From assembly GCA_023622385.1 (NCBI GenBank), contig JAMNZI010000007.1:1-34740 (forward strand): 34,740 nucleotides of DNA, in the 5' to 3' direction. Source of the DNA: Bacillota bacterium. Its GTDB lineage: Bacteria; Bacillota; Clostridia; Caldicoprobacterales; Caldicoprobacteraceae. Under the pieces are notes generated by a model. That model saw only the letters and a program-made list of their open reading frames with translations, ran no database searches and was not told the origin of the DNA. This document shows, piece by piece, positions 7,782 to 15,871 of the stretch (its first letter is position 1; each line of letters opens with the position of its first letter). The translations under genes were made by a program, and so were the position numbers.

Positions 7782-8669
7782 ATGGATATAAATCTGGAGC
7801 TCTACAGGATTTTTTATCACGTTGTGAAAGCGGGTAGCATATCCAAAGCTTCTCAAGAGCTGTTTATATCCCAGCCTGCTGTCAGCCAAGCCATAAAAAA
7901 GCTGGAGAGCAGGCTAGGGGGTCAGCTCTTTGTGCGTGCCCCCAAAGGCATTACGTTGACTCCAGAGGGCGAGGTGCTGTTTAAGTATATCGAACAGGGC
8001 TACAACATGATCATGCTGGCAGAGAGCAAGTTCATGGAGGCCATAAATCTGGACATTGGTAGCATACGCATCGGCGCCAACGACATGACGCTGAAATATT
8101 TCCTGCTACCATATCTTGAGGAATTTCACAAACTGTATCCCAAGGTGAAGATGATGGTGACCAACAGGCCTTCGCCTGAGACGGTGGAATTTTTGAAGAA
8201 GGGTGCTATCGATTTCGGTGTGGTGAGCCTTCCGCTATCGGATGATGATTCGCTAGAGGTGTTTGAAGCTATGGAGATACAGGATTGCTTCGTAGCCAAT
8301 GAGCGCTTTGGACATCTTGCCGGGCGGGAGGTCTCGATTAGTGAGCTTGTAGAGTATCCCATCATTATGTTAGAGAAAAACACCAGCACAAGGCGATATA
8401 TTGATGAATATCTTTTGCGACATTCGGTGAAGCTCACTCCCGAGTTTGAGCTTGCTACCAGCGATTTGATAGTAGAGTTTGCTTGCAGAGGTCTGGGTAT
8501 ATCCTGCGTGGTGAGGAACTTTGCGGAGGAATATATAAAAACGGGTAGGTTATTTGAAATTAACCTAAAGGAAAAGATTCCACCGAGACATTTTGGCATA
8601 ATAAAGCTTCGCAATGTTCCACTCACTGCCGCCGCTAAAAAGTTTATGGAGCTTATACACGGCAAATAA
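7782..8669 (+). CDS. LysR-family transcriptional regulator
   Basis: 295 residues. The N-terminal winged helix-turn-helix (about 3-62) has the LysR pattern: YRIFYHVVKAGSISKASQ, ISQPAVSQAIKKLE and T-L-T-P-E-G. A periplasmic-binding-protein-like effector domain follows from about residue 90 (IRIGANDMTLKYFLLPYL, GAIDFGVVSLPL and so on). ATG 7782 follows AAAGGTGGG. It lies 52 bases after glnA and probably shares its transcript, so it may be nitrogen-controlled. Its effector and targets cannot be read from sequence. A strong terminator follows at 8737. Confidence 0.93.
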   Translation: MDINLELYRIFYHVVKAGSISKASQELFISQPAVSQAIKKLESRLGGQLFVRAPKGITLTPEGEVLFKYIEQGYNMIMLAESKFMEAINLDIGSIRIGANDMTLKYFLLPYLEEFHKLYPKVKMMVTNRPSPETVEFLKKGAIDFGVVSLPLSDDDSLEVFEAMEIQDCFVANERFGHLAGREVSISELVEYPIIMLEKNTSTRRYIDEYLLRHSVKLTPEFELATSDLIVEFACRGLGISCVVRNFAEEYIKTGRLFEINLKEKIPPRHFGIIKLRNVPLTAAAKKFMELIHGK

Positions 8670-8736
8670 ACAAAACGCTGTGTTGATAATGATAACGAAA
8701 AGGCAGTGTTGCTATCAATAGAGAGACATGCTGATA

Positions 8737-8784
8737 AAAGGCTGTACAGTTATGATTGCTTTACGGTACAGCCTTTATTTCTGT
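8737..8784 (+). terminator. Terminator of the glnA-lysR unit
   Basis: A perfect 11-base stem, AAAGGCTGTAC (8737-8747) with GTACAGCCTTT (8766-8776), closes an 18-base loop and is followed by TATTTCTG. The U-tract is moderate. Confidence 0.8.
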
Positions 8785-9149
8785 TTGTTAGCTTAAATTC
8801 AAGTCAACCTTGACGGAATATGAGATATTGAAATTTGGATTTCAAGAAAGTTAGAAAAGGCAAACCTGGTGTAGGGACCACACTTTGTTGAGCAGTCGAG
8901 CTGCAAGGGGGACAAAAGCCTGTCCCAGATATCTTTACCAGATAATCATGCTACAGGTTATCCCAAATGTAAAGAGTTTTTATGCCGCCTATGGGAGACG
9001 GCGCCATATACCACCGTTTGTGATAGGTGAGTATATGGGTAAGGTTTGAAGTGCCATTCAAAAGCTTGCAGCGAGCTTTGAATGGAGGGTAAGATATGGT
9101 GAGTTAATTACCAGTAAATAACTGGCAAAATTAATGAGCTAAAGGCTAA
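8785..9149. other. Gene-free stretch
   Basis: No start codon with a plausible ribosome-binding site begins a recognisable gene here. Two hairpins are visible. One has arms GGGACA and TGTCCC with a 6-base loop (8909-8926). The other has about 12 paired bases with one bulged A (9054-9085). Neither is followed by a U-tract. A 51-codon open frame without a start codon (about 8876-9032) may be gene debris. Confidence 0.5.
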
Positions 9150-9177
9150 TTGATTTGTTGTTTACAAACACTATTAT
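9150..9177 (+). promoter_or_regulatory. Possible promoter ahead of small ORFs
   Basis: TTGATT (9150-9155) and TATTAT (9172-9177) are spaced by 16 bases. A start near 9184 would leave almost no leader before the small ORF at 9190. Confidence 0.35.
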
Positions 9178-9189
9178 ACGAGGGGGTTG

Positions 9190-9294
9190 ATGCTAAAAAT
9201 TTATAAAGAAAATAGCGATGCCGGTGAGCCAGATATTTTCAATAATATTAACATGCGCTCGCTTCTGCTTGAGGCAAAATGTATTAAAGAATAA
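9190..9294 (+). CDS. Possible 34-residue small protein, unrecognised
   Basis: ATG 9190 is preceded by GAGGGGG, unusually close at about 3 bases, and encodes 34 residues with many Lys, Asn and Glu. No family is recognised. It may be a genuine small ORF or the start of a decayed gene, since more fragments follow directly. Confidence 0.25.
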   Translation: MLKIYKENSDAGEPDIFNNINMRSLLLEAKCIKE

Positions 9295-9326
9295 ATAAAG
9301 AAGAAGGGGATCATATAAAAAGTCTT

Positions 9327-9446
9327 GTGCATATAGCGATTATTTGAATTGTAGCGCTGTTTCTCTTCATAATAATTTTTTATTTGCTCATTTATTCACA
9401 CATAACTGATGAAGGCTTTAGCGTTTTGAGATATTATTTGAAGTAA
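9327..9446 (+). pseudogene. Possible small membrane protein split by an in-frame TGA
   Basis: From GTG 9327 the frame encodes VHIAII, then TGA (9345-9347). It then continues as a strongly hydrophobic helix (IVALFLFIIIFYLLIYS), a short polar tail and a TAA at 9444. An AAGAAGGGGATC purine run precedes it. The hydrophobic helix split by a stop suggests a one-helix membrane peptide that has decayed, but A+T-rich DNA can imitate this by chance. Confidence 0.25.
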
Positions 9447-9465
9447 AGATCCCTGGAGGCACGGT

Positions 9466-9489
9466 ATGGAAAAAATTGTGCAATATTTC
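9466..9489 (+). other. Seven-to-eight-codon mini-ORF with a good ribosome-binding site
   Basis: CTGGAGG precedes ATG 9466 at about 6 bases, but the frame ends after MEKIVQYF. The stop lies in the perfect inverted repeat TGACGG-T-CCGTCA (9488-9500), which touches the 3' end of the convergent membrane-protein gene. It looks like the surviving 5' end of a lost gene. Confidence 0.3.
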
Positions 9490-9499
9490 TGACGGTCCG

Positions 9500-10219
9500 T
9501 CAAATTGGTAATATTGTAATCATATAACCTCCTGCTATTAAGCTCATCAAATTAGCCGTGATAACATACAGGACAGTACGCAAGCGATGCTCTTTTATAA
9601 TGAATAAAAAAGCATATATTTCGGCTATAAATACCAATACTTCGGCGAATACAAGGCTAAATATCAAATAGCTTTCTATAGGAACAAGTCCGTTAATCCA
9701 AATATTCAATATTCCTTGAGTTATTACGTTTATTATAAGAAAGGCAGCCCAATGGCTTTTACTCCTAAACCCAAACAAATAGAAAATGATGGCTTCTATT
9801 ATCAACGTCAAAGCCAAGCGCGTTGAAATTAGCAAGATTGACCTTGACAGCAGCTTACCACGCGTTAATGTTCTGTTTTTCAAGTTCAATGTATAAATGT
9901 TATTGTATGATCTGAGAGGCTTTTCTATAGCGATTTCGTAGCTGTCCTTCCCCGTAGTAATTTTAAAGACGTAGTCGCCAACACCTCTTAAGTGGCGGGA
10001 GTAGAAAGTATAATATCTCTCCATAGCCTTATCGACCTTATTAGCTTTTACATATGTATCGACTGTTTTGATGCTGATCTCTAAATCAGGTGGCGGATTT
10101 GAGACGATGATCAAAATGGATGGGGGTTCGGCAGCGTTGGCATAACATATAGACCTAAAAGGTACGAACAGTGATATTAACAGCATTATAATCAGTGCCC
10201 TCTTTTTTGCTTTGGTCAT
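9500..10219 (-). CDS. Uncharacterised membrane protein with signal peptide
   Basis: 239 residues; I do not recognise a named family. A basic N-terminus and hydrophobic segment (about 8-28) with an Ala-x-Ala-like end (ANAAE) looks like a Sec signal peptide. An exported segment follows (about 30-125), beginning EPPSILIIVSNPPPDLEISI and rich in beta-type residues. Four hydrophobic helices are then predicted at about 127-148, 157-176, 183-207 and 213-238, the last ending at the C-terminus. This gives an extracytoplasmic domain tethered to a four-helix bundle. No catalytic motif stands out. ATG 10219 follows GAAGGAG at 5 bases, so translation should be efficient. It stands alone among gene debris and could be an acquired or lineage-specific gene. 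Confidence 0.78.
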   Translation of the reverse strand: MTKAKKRALIIMLLISLFVPFRSICYANAAEPPSILIIVSNPPPDLEISIKTVDTYVKANKVDKAMERYYTFYSRHLRGVGDYVFKITTGKDSYEIAIEKPLRSYNNIYTLNLKNRTLTRGKLLSRSILLISTRLALTLIIEAIIFYLFGFRSKSHWAAFLIINVITQGILNIWINGLVPIESYLIFSLVFAEVLVFIAEIYAFLFIIKEHRLRTVLYVITANLMSLIAGGYMITILPI

Positions 10220-10249
10220 AAAAACTCCTTCTTTCTGTATTATTTCCTT

Positions 10250-10277
10250 AAGATAAAAGAATTTGACTTTGCTGCAA
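10250..10277 (-). promoter_or_regulatory. Possible promoter of the membrane-protein gene
   Basis: On the minus strand TTGCAG and TATCTT are separated by 16 bases, with a predicted start about 25 bases before ATG 10219. The match to consensus is moderate. Confidence 0.35.
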
Positions 10278-10428
10278 GCTAAACTTTCATAAATGCAATT
10301 TGATACGGTGAAATTCAGCCGTTTATCTTTACTCGGAAATTTGGGGTTCGGTTTTTGGTATGAAAAGCCGGATGGAATCTGCTCAAATCCATAAGCCGAT
10401 TATATCACAAAACTCCGTGTTACTCTAG

Positions 10429-10569
10429 GGCTTTCTGCTTTTATTTCTACGAAATAGGAATTATTTTGATAATGGGTGCATCGTCGACCTCCATTTTAGC
10501 AAAGGCAAGAAAGATTTAAGTATCTTTACGAATGCTTTGGAGAAAGAAGATCTTGGAAGGATTTTTTGA
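10429..10569 (+). pseudogene. Possible C-terminal gene remnant, unrecognised
   Basis: A 46-codon open frame without a credible start encodes a protein-like stretch (YFDNGCIVDLHF, then KKDLSIFTNALEKEDLGRIF) and ends at TGA 10567. The charge pattern suggests real coding ancestry, but I cannot name the family. The rest of the 10,278-10,638 interval shows no gene. Confidence 0.25.
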
Positions 10570-10638
10570 AATAATATAGAAATTATTATATGTATTACTA
10601 TATTTTTTATTTTTTAAAAGGATCGGAGGATGAATAAA

Positions 10639-11424
10639 GTGAATATCTATATAATGGTGGATGCTGAGGGGATTAGTGGCATTTTTGATTCCCAACAGGT
10701 GATGGCATCGGGCAACCGGTATAGCGAAGGGCAGGAACTGATGGTGCAGGACATAAATGCGTGCGTTGAGGCCTGCAAGGAGGCAGGGGTACAAAAAATC
10801 TATGTAAGAGATTGCCATGGAAGTGGGGCAAATGTCATATGGAGCAAGCTTTCAAGCCTTGCGGACTATTATATAATCGGTTACACCGGTCAAGATCGCT
10901 TTCCAGGGCTGGATGAATGCGACGGCGTAATCCTGCTGGGGTATCACTCAATGGCTGGGACCACCGGTGGCATACTTGAACACACTATGAGCTCGGCGGC
11001 TATACAAAATTACTGGGTTAACGGTCAAAAGGTAGGAGAGATTGCCATTGATGCTGCTATCGTGGGAGAACGCGGCAAACCCGTCATAATGGTTTCAGGA
11101 GATGATAAAGCTTGTTGAGAAGCCGAAGCGTTTTTACCAGGAGTGGTAACTGCCGAAGTTAAAAAGGGTATCACGTGGAAAGGTGGAATGTTGCTGCCGC
11201 CACAAAAAGCCTATGCCCTTATCAAACAAAAAACAAAAGAGGCAATTTTGAAATTGCCTCTTTTAAAGCCATTTACATTTGAAAGGCCAGTAAGGTTACG
11301 AGTAGAGCTCGTAGAGAGAGGTATCTTACCGCTTCAGTACTCCAAACCATATATGAAAATCATTGATGGCAGGACTTATGAGGTTGAGGGTTCCAGCATG
11401 GAAGAGGCGCTGTTTAGGCTTTAA
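10639..11424 (+). pseudogene. dppA: M55 family D-aminopeptidase (DppA-like) interrupted by in-frame TGA
   Basis: The frame matches DppA, a zinc D-aminopeptidase, along its length. From GTG 10639 (after GGAGG) the metal and catalytic residues fall where expected: Asp8, Glu10, His60, His103, His115, Glu134. After GDDKAC a TGA (11116-11118) interrupts the gene. The same frame then resumes with the family C-terminal half (EAEAFLPGVVTAEVKKGI, then LKPFTFERPVRL) to TAA at 11422. Nothing is lost or gained around the TGA, so it is a point nonsense change (for instance CGA to TGA), a sequencing error, or recoding. The C-terminus is also slightly short for the family and overlaps the end of gatB by 4 bases. 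ATG 10630 is an alternative start. Translation stopping at residue 159 would keep all catalytic residues but lose about 100 C-terminal residues. Confidence 0.85.
11221..11264 (-). terminator. gatCAB operon terminator inside the M55 reading frame
   Basis: The 30-base sequence 11235-11264 is a perfect palindrome of 14-base arms (AAAAGAGGCAATTT) around TG. On the minus strand it is followed by GTTTTTTGTTTG, a good U-tract. It lies about 160 bases beyond the gatB stop, within codons of the opposing M55 gene. Confidence 0.85.
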
Positions 11425-12851
11425 CCCTCTAATTTTTTTATCAAAAGCTCGTTTAAGAGCTGCGGATTGGCTTTGCCTTTGGTGGCTTTCATGGCCTGGC
11501 CTACCAGGAAGCCAATGGCTTTTTTCTTGCCCTTTTTGTAGTCGGCTACCGAATTGGGATTTTCCTGGATTACCTTTTCGACCACTTGGAGGAGGAGCGA
11601 TTCATCGTTTAAAACCTCCAGGCCATGCTCTTTGACTATAGCCTCGGGGTCTTTGCCGGTGTTAAACATCTCTTCAAATACCTTTTTGGCTGTGGGGCCG
11701 TTTATCACTCCCTTGTCCAATAAGGCTACCAGCTTTGCCAGATAGGTAGGCGGGAATGGAACCTGGGATACCTCGAGATTTCTCTCGTTTAGTATTCGCA
11801 GCATATCTCCCATTACCCAGTTGCTGACCGCTTTGATGTTCTCGCTCGCCCTTGCTGCTTCTTCGAAGAAATCGGATAGCTCCTTCGAAGAAGTCAATAC
11901 CCCCGCGTCATATTCCGGCAATCCGTATTCCGATATATATCTCTGCTTTCTGGCGTCTGGCAGTTCGGGCAGCTCATTTTTGAGCCTCTGGATGAGCTCT
12001 TCTTTAATGATCAAAGGAGGTAGGTCGGGTTCGGGGAAATACCTGTAGTCCTGGGCGTTCTCCTTGCTTCTCATCGGATAGCTTTCTCCCTTAGCATCAT
12101 CCCAGCGCCTGGTTTCCCTCTGTATTGTCCCGCCCGACTTTACCACTTGTATCTGACGGGCGACTTCGGCTTCTATGGCTCTATAGACTGCGCGGAAGGA
12201 GTTTAGATTTTTCATCTCTGTCCTTTCCCATAGTTCGTTGGAACCTTTAGGACGGATAGAGACATTCACGTCTGCCCGCAGCGACCCTTCCTCCATCTTG
12301 CAGTCGGAAACCCCGATGAATTGCAGTATGGCCTTGAGCTTCTCAAGGTAGGCTCTGGCTTCGGCGGCTGAGGATATGTCGGGTTCGCTCACTATCTCGA
12401 TGAGCGGTACTCCCGTACGGTTGTAATCTACATAGGAGTTGTGGCCGTATTCGCTGTGCACCAACTTGCCAGCGTCTTCTTCCAGGTGGATCCTATTTAT
12501 GCGTATTTTCTTCTTTCCGTTTTCGGTTTCGATTTCTACATACCCATTTTTGCATAGCGGCAGGTCGTACTGGGATATCTGATACCCCTTTGGCAGGTCG
12601 GGATAGAAATAGTTTTTGCGGTCCTGCTTAGTAAAATTGGATATGGTGCAGTTTGTAGCTAGCCCGGCCTTTATGGTATATTCCACTGCTTTACGGTTCA
12701 ATGCCGGCAGGGTTCCCGGCATGCCGATGCATACCGGGCAGCAGTGGGTATTGGGCTGGCCTCCAAACTCTGTGGTGCAGGAGCAAAATATCTTCGATTT
12801 GGTGGATAGTTCGGCATGTACTTCCAGGCCTATGACTGCTTCGTATTCCAT
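11421..12851 (-). CDS. gatB: Aspartyl/glutamyl-tRNA amidotransferase subunit B
   Basis: 476 residues, the usual GatB length. With GatA and GatC it converts misacylated Glu-tRNA(Gln) (and Asp-tRNA(Asn)) to the amidated form using ammonia from GatA. GatB carries the kinase/transamidase site and the tRNA-binding tail. Signatures are present: IGLEVHAELSTKSKIFC near the start, the zinc-type Cys pattern CSC and CCPVCIGMPG, YFYPDLPKGYQISQYD, IRINRIHLEEDAGK, and the C-terminal YqeY-like domain ending GFLVGQAMKATKGKANP. ATG 12851 follows AGAGGTG. It is the last gene of gatC-gatA-gatB, about 100 bases after gatA. Its stop codon overlaps the M55 gene end. Confidence 0.97.
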   Translation of the reverse strand: MEYEAVIGLEVHAELSTKSKIFCSCTTEFGGQPNTHCCPVCIGMPGTLPALNRKAVEYTIKAGLATNCTISNFTKQDRKNYFYPDLPKGYQISQYDLPLCKNGYVEIETENGKKKIRINRIHLEEDAGKLVHSEYGHNSYVDYNRTGVPLIEIVSEPDISSAAEARAYLEKLKAILQFIGVSDCKMEEGSLRADVNVSIRPKGSNELWERTEMKNLNSFRAVYRAIEAEVARQIQVVKSGGTIQRETRRWDDAKGESYPMRSKENAQDYRYFPEPDLPPLIIKEELIQRLKNELPELPDARKQRYISEYGLPEYDAGVLTSSKELSDFFEEAARASENIKAVSNWVMGDMLRILNERNLEVSQVPFPPTYLAKLVALLDKGVINGPTAKKVFEEMFNTGKDPEAIVKEHGLEVLNDESLLLQVVEKVIQENPNSVADYKKGKKKAIGFLVGQAMKATKGKANPQLLNELLIKKLEG

Positions 12852-12952
12852 TCGCTTTCACCTCTATCACAGGTAATTTTGAGCATATACAAAATGCGCG
12901 ATTAGGAAGTTCAAGACTAAATTGTCTGCTTTAAGGCTGAATGTGTGCAGTT

Positions 12953-14419
12953 TTATTCATCTAAGCTGGGCTTGGCTTTATGAAAGTCGGTATTCTGTTC
13001 AAAGGTATACGCAGCCCTTATGAGGGTGGGCTCGTCAAATCGGTTTGCGATGATTTGAAGCCCTATGGGCAGGAAGCTGCTGTCAAATCCGCACGAGATT
13101 GATATGGCAGGAAGCCCAGCGATATTGACGGGAACGGTGAATATATCCTCCATATACATTTGAACGGGGTCGTTTATCTTCTCGCCTATCTTGTAAGCCG
13201 TTGTGGGAGCTACAGGGCCTATGATGATGTCATATTTCTCGAAGATTTTGTTAAACTGGCGGATTATGAGGGCTCTGGCTTTGAGGGCCTTTTTGTAGTA
13301 GGCGTCATAATATCCCGAACTCAATACATAGGTGCCCAGCAGTATCCTGCGCTTTACTTCGGTACCGAATCCCTCGCTCCTCGACCGCATGCAAAAGTCC
13401 AGCATGTCCTTGGGGTTGGCAGCCCTGTATCCGAATTTTACGCCGTCATATCTGGCCAGGTTGGAGCTGGCTTCCGCAAGGGCTATTATGTAATATGTAG
13501 GTACCACATACTCCATGCTGGGGATTGATATCTCCTCGCACTCTGCTCCCAGGTTGGAAAACACTTTGGCGGCGTTGAGCACAGCGTCCCTTACGTCCTT
13601 TTGCACGTTATCAGCGATGAATTCGCGGGGTATGCCGATCTTCATACCCTTAACGTCGTTGATCAACGCTTTTGTATAGTCGGGATGTTGCCTCCTTGAA
13701 GAGGTCAAATCCATTGGGTCATGGCCCGCTATGGCGTTTAAAACCAGCGCGCAGTCGGTTACCGTTTTGGTTAGGGGCCCGATTTGGTCAAATGAAGATG
13801 CATATGCTACCAGGCCGAACCTCGAGACCAGGCCGTAGGTCGGTTTTAAACCGACGCAGCCGCAAAACGAGGCTGGCTGTCTTATGGAACCGCCGGTGTC
13901 CGAACCAAGAGCGTATATGGCTTCCCCTGCGGCTACTGCTGCCGCTGAACCACCGCTTGATCCGCCCGGCACCCTTTGGGTATCCCAGGGATTTTTTGTC
14001 TTTTTAAAGTAAGAGCTTTCTGTGGAGCTCCCCATGGCAAACTCGTCCATGTTGAGCTTGCCGAGCACCACTGCCCCGTTGTCGTAAAGCTTTTTAACCA
14101 CATGGGCATCGTAAGGCGGTACGAAATTGCCCAGCATTTTGGAAGCGCAGGTAGTGGGTATTCCCTTGGTACATATGTTATCCTTAATAGCCATGGGTAT
14201 GCCCGCCAGGGGGGAGTTTAAAACGCCCTCATCAATCATCTTTTGGACGCTTTCAGCTCGTTCCATGGCGTGCTTTTGGGTGACGGTTATATAGCATTCC
14301 AGATTTGAATCTAGCCTGTCAATCCTGTCCAGCATGTATCTGGTGAGTTCCGGCACGCTAACCTCTTTTTTGCTTATCAATTCATGAAGCTGAGTTATGG
14401 TGTATTCATGAAGTTTCAC
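12953..14419 (-). CDS. gatA: Aspartyl/glutamyl-tRNA amidotransferase subunit A
   Basis: 488 residues, an amidase-signature enzyme that frees ammonia from glutamine for the GatCAB complex. The Ser-cis-Ser-Lys triad is intact: Lys79 (MAIKDN), Ser154 (in [12 protein letters not shown]) and Ser178 ([16 protein letters not shown]), matching the numbering in S. aureus GatA. The start is a GTG at 14419 after CGGAGGG. A gap of about 139 bases separates it from gatC, longer than usual. The gap has no clear terminator, so co-transcription is likely. Confidence 0.97.
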   Translation of the reverse strand: MKLHEYTITQLHELISKKEVSVPELTRYMLDRIDRLDSNLECYITVTQKHAMERAESVQKMIDEGVLNSPLAGIPMAIKDNICTKGIPTTCASKMLGNFVPPYDAHVVKKLYDNGAVVLGKLNMDEFAMGSSTESSYFKKTKNPWDTQRVPGGSSGGSAAAVAAGEAIYALGSDTGGSIRQPASFCGCVGLKPTYGLVSRFGLVAYASSFDQIGPLTKTVTDCALVLNAIAGHDPMDLTSSRRQHPDYTKALINDVKGMKIGIPREFIADNVQKDVRDAVLNAAKVFSNLGAECEEISIPSMEYVVPTYYIIALAEASSNLARYDGVKFGYRAANPKDMLDFCMRSRSEGFGTEVKRRILLGTYVLSSGYYDAYYKKALKARALIIRQFNKIFEKYDIIIGPVAPTTAYKIGEKINDPVQMYMEDIFTVPVNIAGLPAISISCGFDSSFLPIGLQIIANRFDEPTLIRAAYTFEQNTDFHKAKPSLDE

Positions 14420-14558
14420 GAATTTCCCTCCGTTCTGTCAAGTGTTAAATGATTGTAGTTTTCCATAATCTTTTAGATCTCGCTTTTAGGCCTTGTCCGG
14501 CTTCCGGGCTTAAAAAATACTGAAAAAGTCTAAAGGTGATTTTTCTAAATTCTAGAGA

Positions 14559-14858
14559 TCATTCGACCACCCGTGGCACGGTGAAATATTCCGAGTCCTT
14601 TTCCTCTTCGGGGTGCAAGAGTTCTCTCCTGTCATAGGACTTGCCTATCACATCATCACGCAAGGCCTTGTCGAATACGTCTTCATCCACGCTTAAAAAT
14701 TCCATAGCATCTATATTGGATGTATCAAGTTCTTTTAACTTGTCGAAATAGGAGATGATTCTACTTATGTCCGAAACCATGTTGTTTTCCTCGTCTTCGT
14801 CAAGCTGCAGCCTTGCTAGCATTGCGATGTATTCGATTACCTCTTTTGTTATTGCCAT
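14559..14858 (-). CDS. gatC: Aspartyl/glutamyl-tRNA amidotransferase subunit C
   Basis: 99 residues, normal for GatC, the small belt subunit that stabilises the GatA-GatB pair. It has the family pattern VIEYIAMLARLQLDEDEE, ISYFDKLKELDTSNI, and LRDDVIGKSYDRRELL with the C-terminal FTVPRVVE. ATG 14858 follows GGAGGTAAG. It is the first gene of the operon and is divergent from the ABC ATPase pair. Confidence 0.95.
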   Translation of the reverse strand: MAITKEVIEYIAMLARLQLDEDEENNMVSDISRIISYFDKLKELDTSNIDAMEFLSVDEDVFDKALRDDVIGKSYDRRELLHPEEEKDSEYFTVPRVVE

Positions 14859-14916
14859 AGCGTCTTACCTCCAATACAAAATCGACATCATTAAATTAAT
14901 ATATGCTACATATAGG

Positions 14917-14945
14917 AGGATAAACTTTTTAGCTTAAGGTTTCAA
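14917..14945 (-). promoter_or_regulatory. Possible gatCAB promoter
   Basis: On the minus strand TTGAAA and TATCCT are separated by 17 bases, about 60 bases before ATG 14858. The -10 match is only partial. Confidence 0.38.
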
Positions 14946-15178
14946 GAGCTATTTATAAAATTTATGTAAATATTAAGTGCTTACGCTTCCAATCCCTGCC
15001 TTCTATGATTTTTAAATAAAATAAAAAAAATTAAATAAAAAAAAGGAATTACAGGTGTCAATGTCGTATATAAAAATAGGAGCAAGTGTAATCGTGCTAC
15101 TGCCGTTATAATAAAAGCAACCGTATGACGATGTAGTTGTCATTTAAAGATTAAATGTACATTTGATTTAAAAAGGTC
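14946..15178. other. A+T-rich divergent intergenic region with small palindromes
   Basis: No gene is seen. The region holds an A-rich run (15015-15043) and a TATAAT at 15107-15112 without a good -35. It also has ATGAC/GTCAT inverted halves near 15125-15142 and a perfect 12-base palindrome AAATGTACATTT (15153-15164) just before the ABC ATPase start. The palindrome could be an operator. Confidence 0.4.
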
Positions 15179-15871
15179 GTGATTAAGGTGAAACCTGTTA
15201 TAATCAGGACGGAAGGCGTAAGCCGCTGTTTTCCTTCGGGTAGGGAAATGGTGTATGCCTTGAAAAATGTCAGCATTTCCATACAAGCAGGCATGTTGAC
15301 CGTATTAAGGGGCCGTTCAGGATCTGGAAAAACCACTCTTATAAATCTACTAGGAGCTTTGGACAAACCAAGTAGCGGCAAGATTTACTTTAACGGCAAT
15401 GAGATAACATCTATGTCCGAATCCAGGAGGGACTTGGTACGGCGAAAGGAGATAGGGTTTGTCTTTCAGTCCATAGCCCTTATTTCCATGATGTCGGCTT
15501 ATGAAAATGTGGAGTTTGCTTTGAGGGTAGCGGGGTATGACCCCAGGGAGAGAAAGAAAAGGGCTGAGGAGTGTCTCACATTTGTGGGACTTCAGAAGAG
15601 AATGCATCACAGGCCCCATGAGTTGTCCGGTGGCGAGCAGCAGCGGGTGGCCATCGCCAGGGCTATTGCGCATCGCCCACGGGTGGTGTTTGCTGACGAG
15701 CCTACCGCTGAACTGGATACCCATACTGGCCTGCAGGTGGTAAAACTTTTCAAGGACCTAGTTGAGAAGGAGGGGTTGACGGTGGTTATGACCACTCATG
15801 ACCCCAGCATGGTGGAAATAGCTGATAGGGTATTTACGTTAGAGGATGGGGAGATTGTAGATGAGCGATGA
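15179..15871 (+). CDS. ABC transporter ATP-binding protein (LolD/MacB type)
   Basis: 230 residues, a complete stand-alone nucleotide-binding subunit. Walker A is GRSGSGKTT, the Q-loop GFVFQS, the signature LSGGEQQRVAIARA, Walker B VVFADEPTAELDT with the catalytic Glu, and the H-loop TTHD. The type matches ATPases that serve FtsX-like permeases for lipoproteins, antimicrobial peptides or export of small molecules. The start is GTG 15179 behind AAAAAGG; GTG 15188 is possible. It overlaps the next ATPase gene by 11 bases. No permease gene is present on either side. Confidence 0.93.
   Translation: MIKVKPVIIRTEGVSRCFPSGREMVYALKNVSISIQAGMLTVLRGRSGSGKTTLINLLGALDKPSSGKIYFNGNEITSMSESRRDLVRRKEIGFVFQSIALISMMSAYENVEFALRVAGYDPRERKKRAEECLTFVGLQKRMHHRPHELSGGEQQRVAIARAIAHRPRVVFADEPTAELDTHTGLQVVKLFKDLVEKEGLTVVMTTHDPSMVEIADRVFTLEDGEIVDER

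Noticed and set aside
8126-8665. 179-residue minus-strand open frame within the LysR gene
   Set aside because: It is the complement of the LysR effector domain, with no family features and no start signal.
8909-8926. Hairpin GGGACA/TGTCCC with loop AAAGCC, which has A at position 1 and G at 4 like an ANTAR target
   Set aside because: No second hexaloop hairpin lies nearby, no terminator overlaps it and no gene follows. One such loop can easily occur by chance.
9054-9085. Hairpin with arms CCATTCAAAAGCT and AGCTTTGAATGG considered as a terminator
   Set aside because: No U-tract follows on either strand and no gene ends there.
9345-11118. Reassignment of TGA to a sense codon, suggested by two in-frame TGAs
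   Set aside because: Intact genes here end with TGA (for example yicI and manA) and use TGG for Trp, so the standard bacterial code applies.
11119-11149. Possible selenocysteine insertion element after the M55 TGA
   Set aside because: The stem is only 6 bases with a GGAG loop, no bulged U is evident, and the affected position does not look like a conserved Cys column. Kept only as an alternative in the finding.
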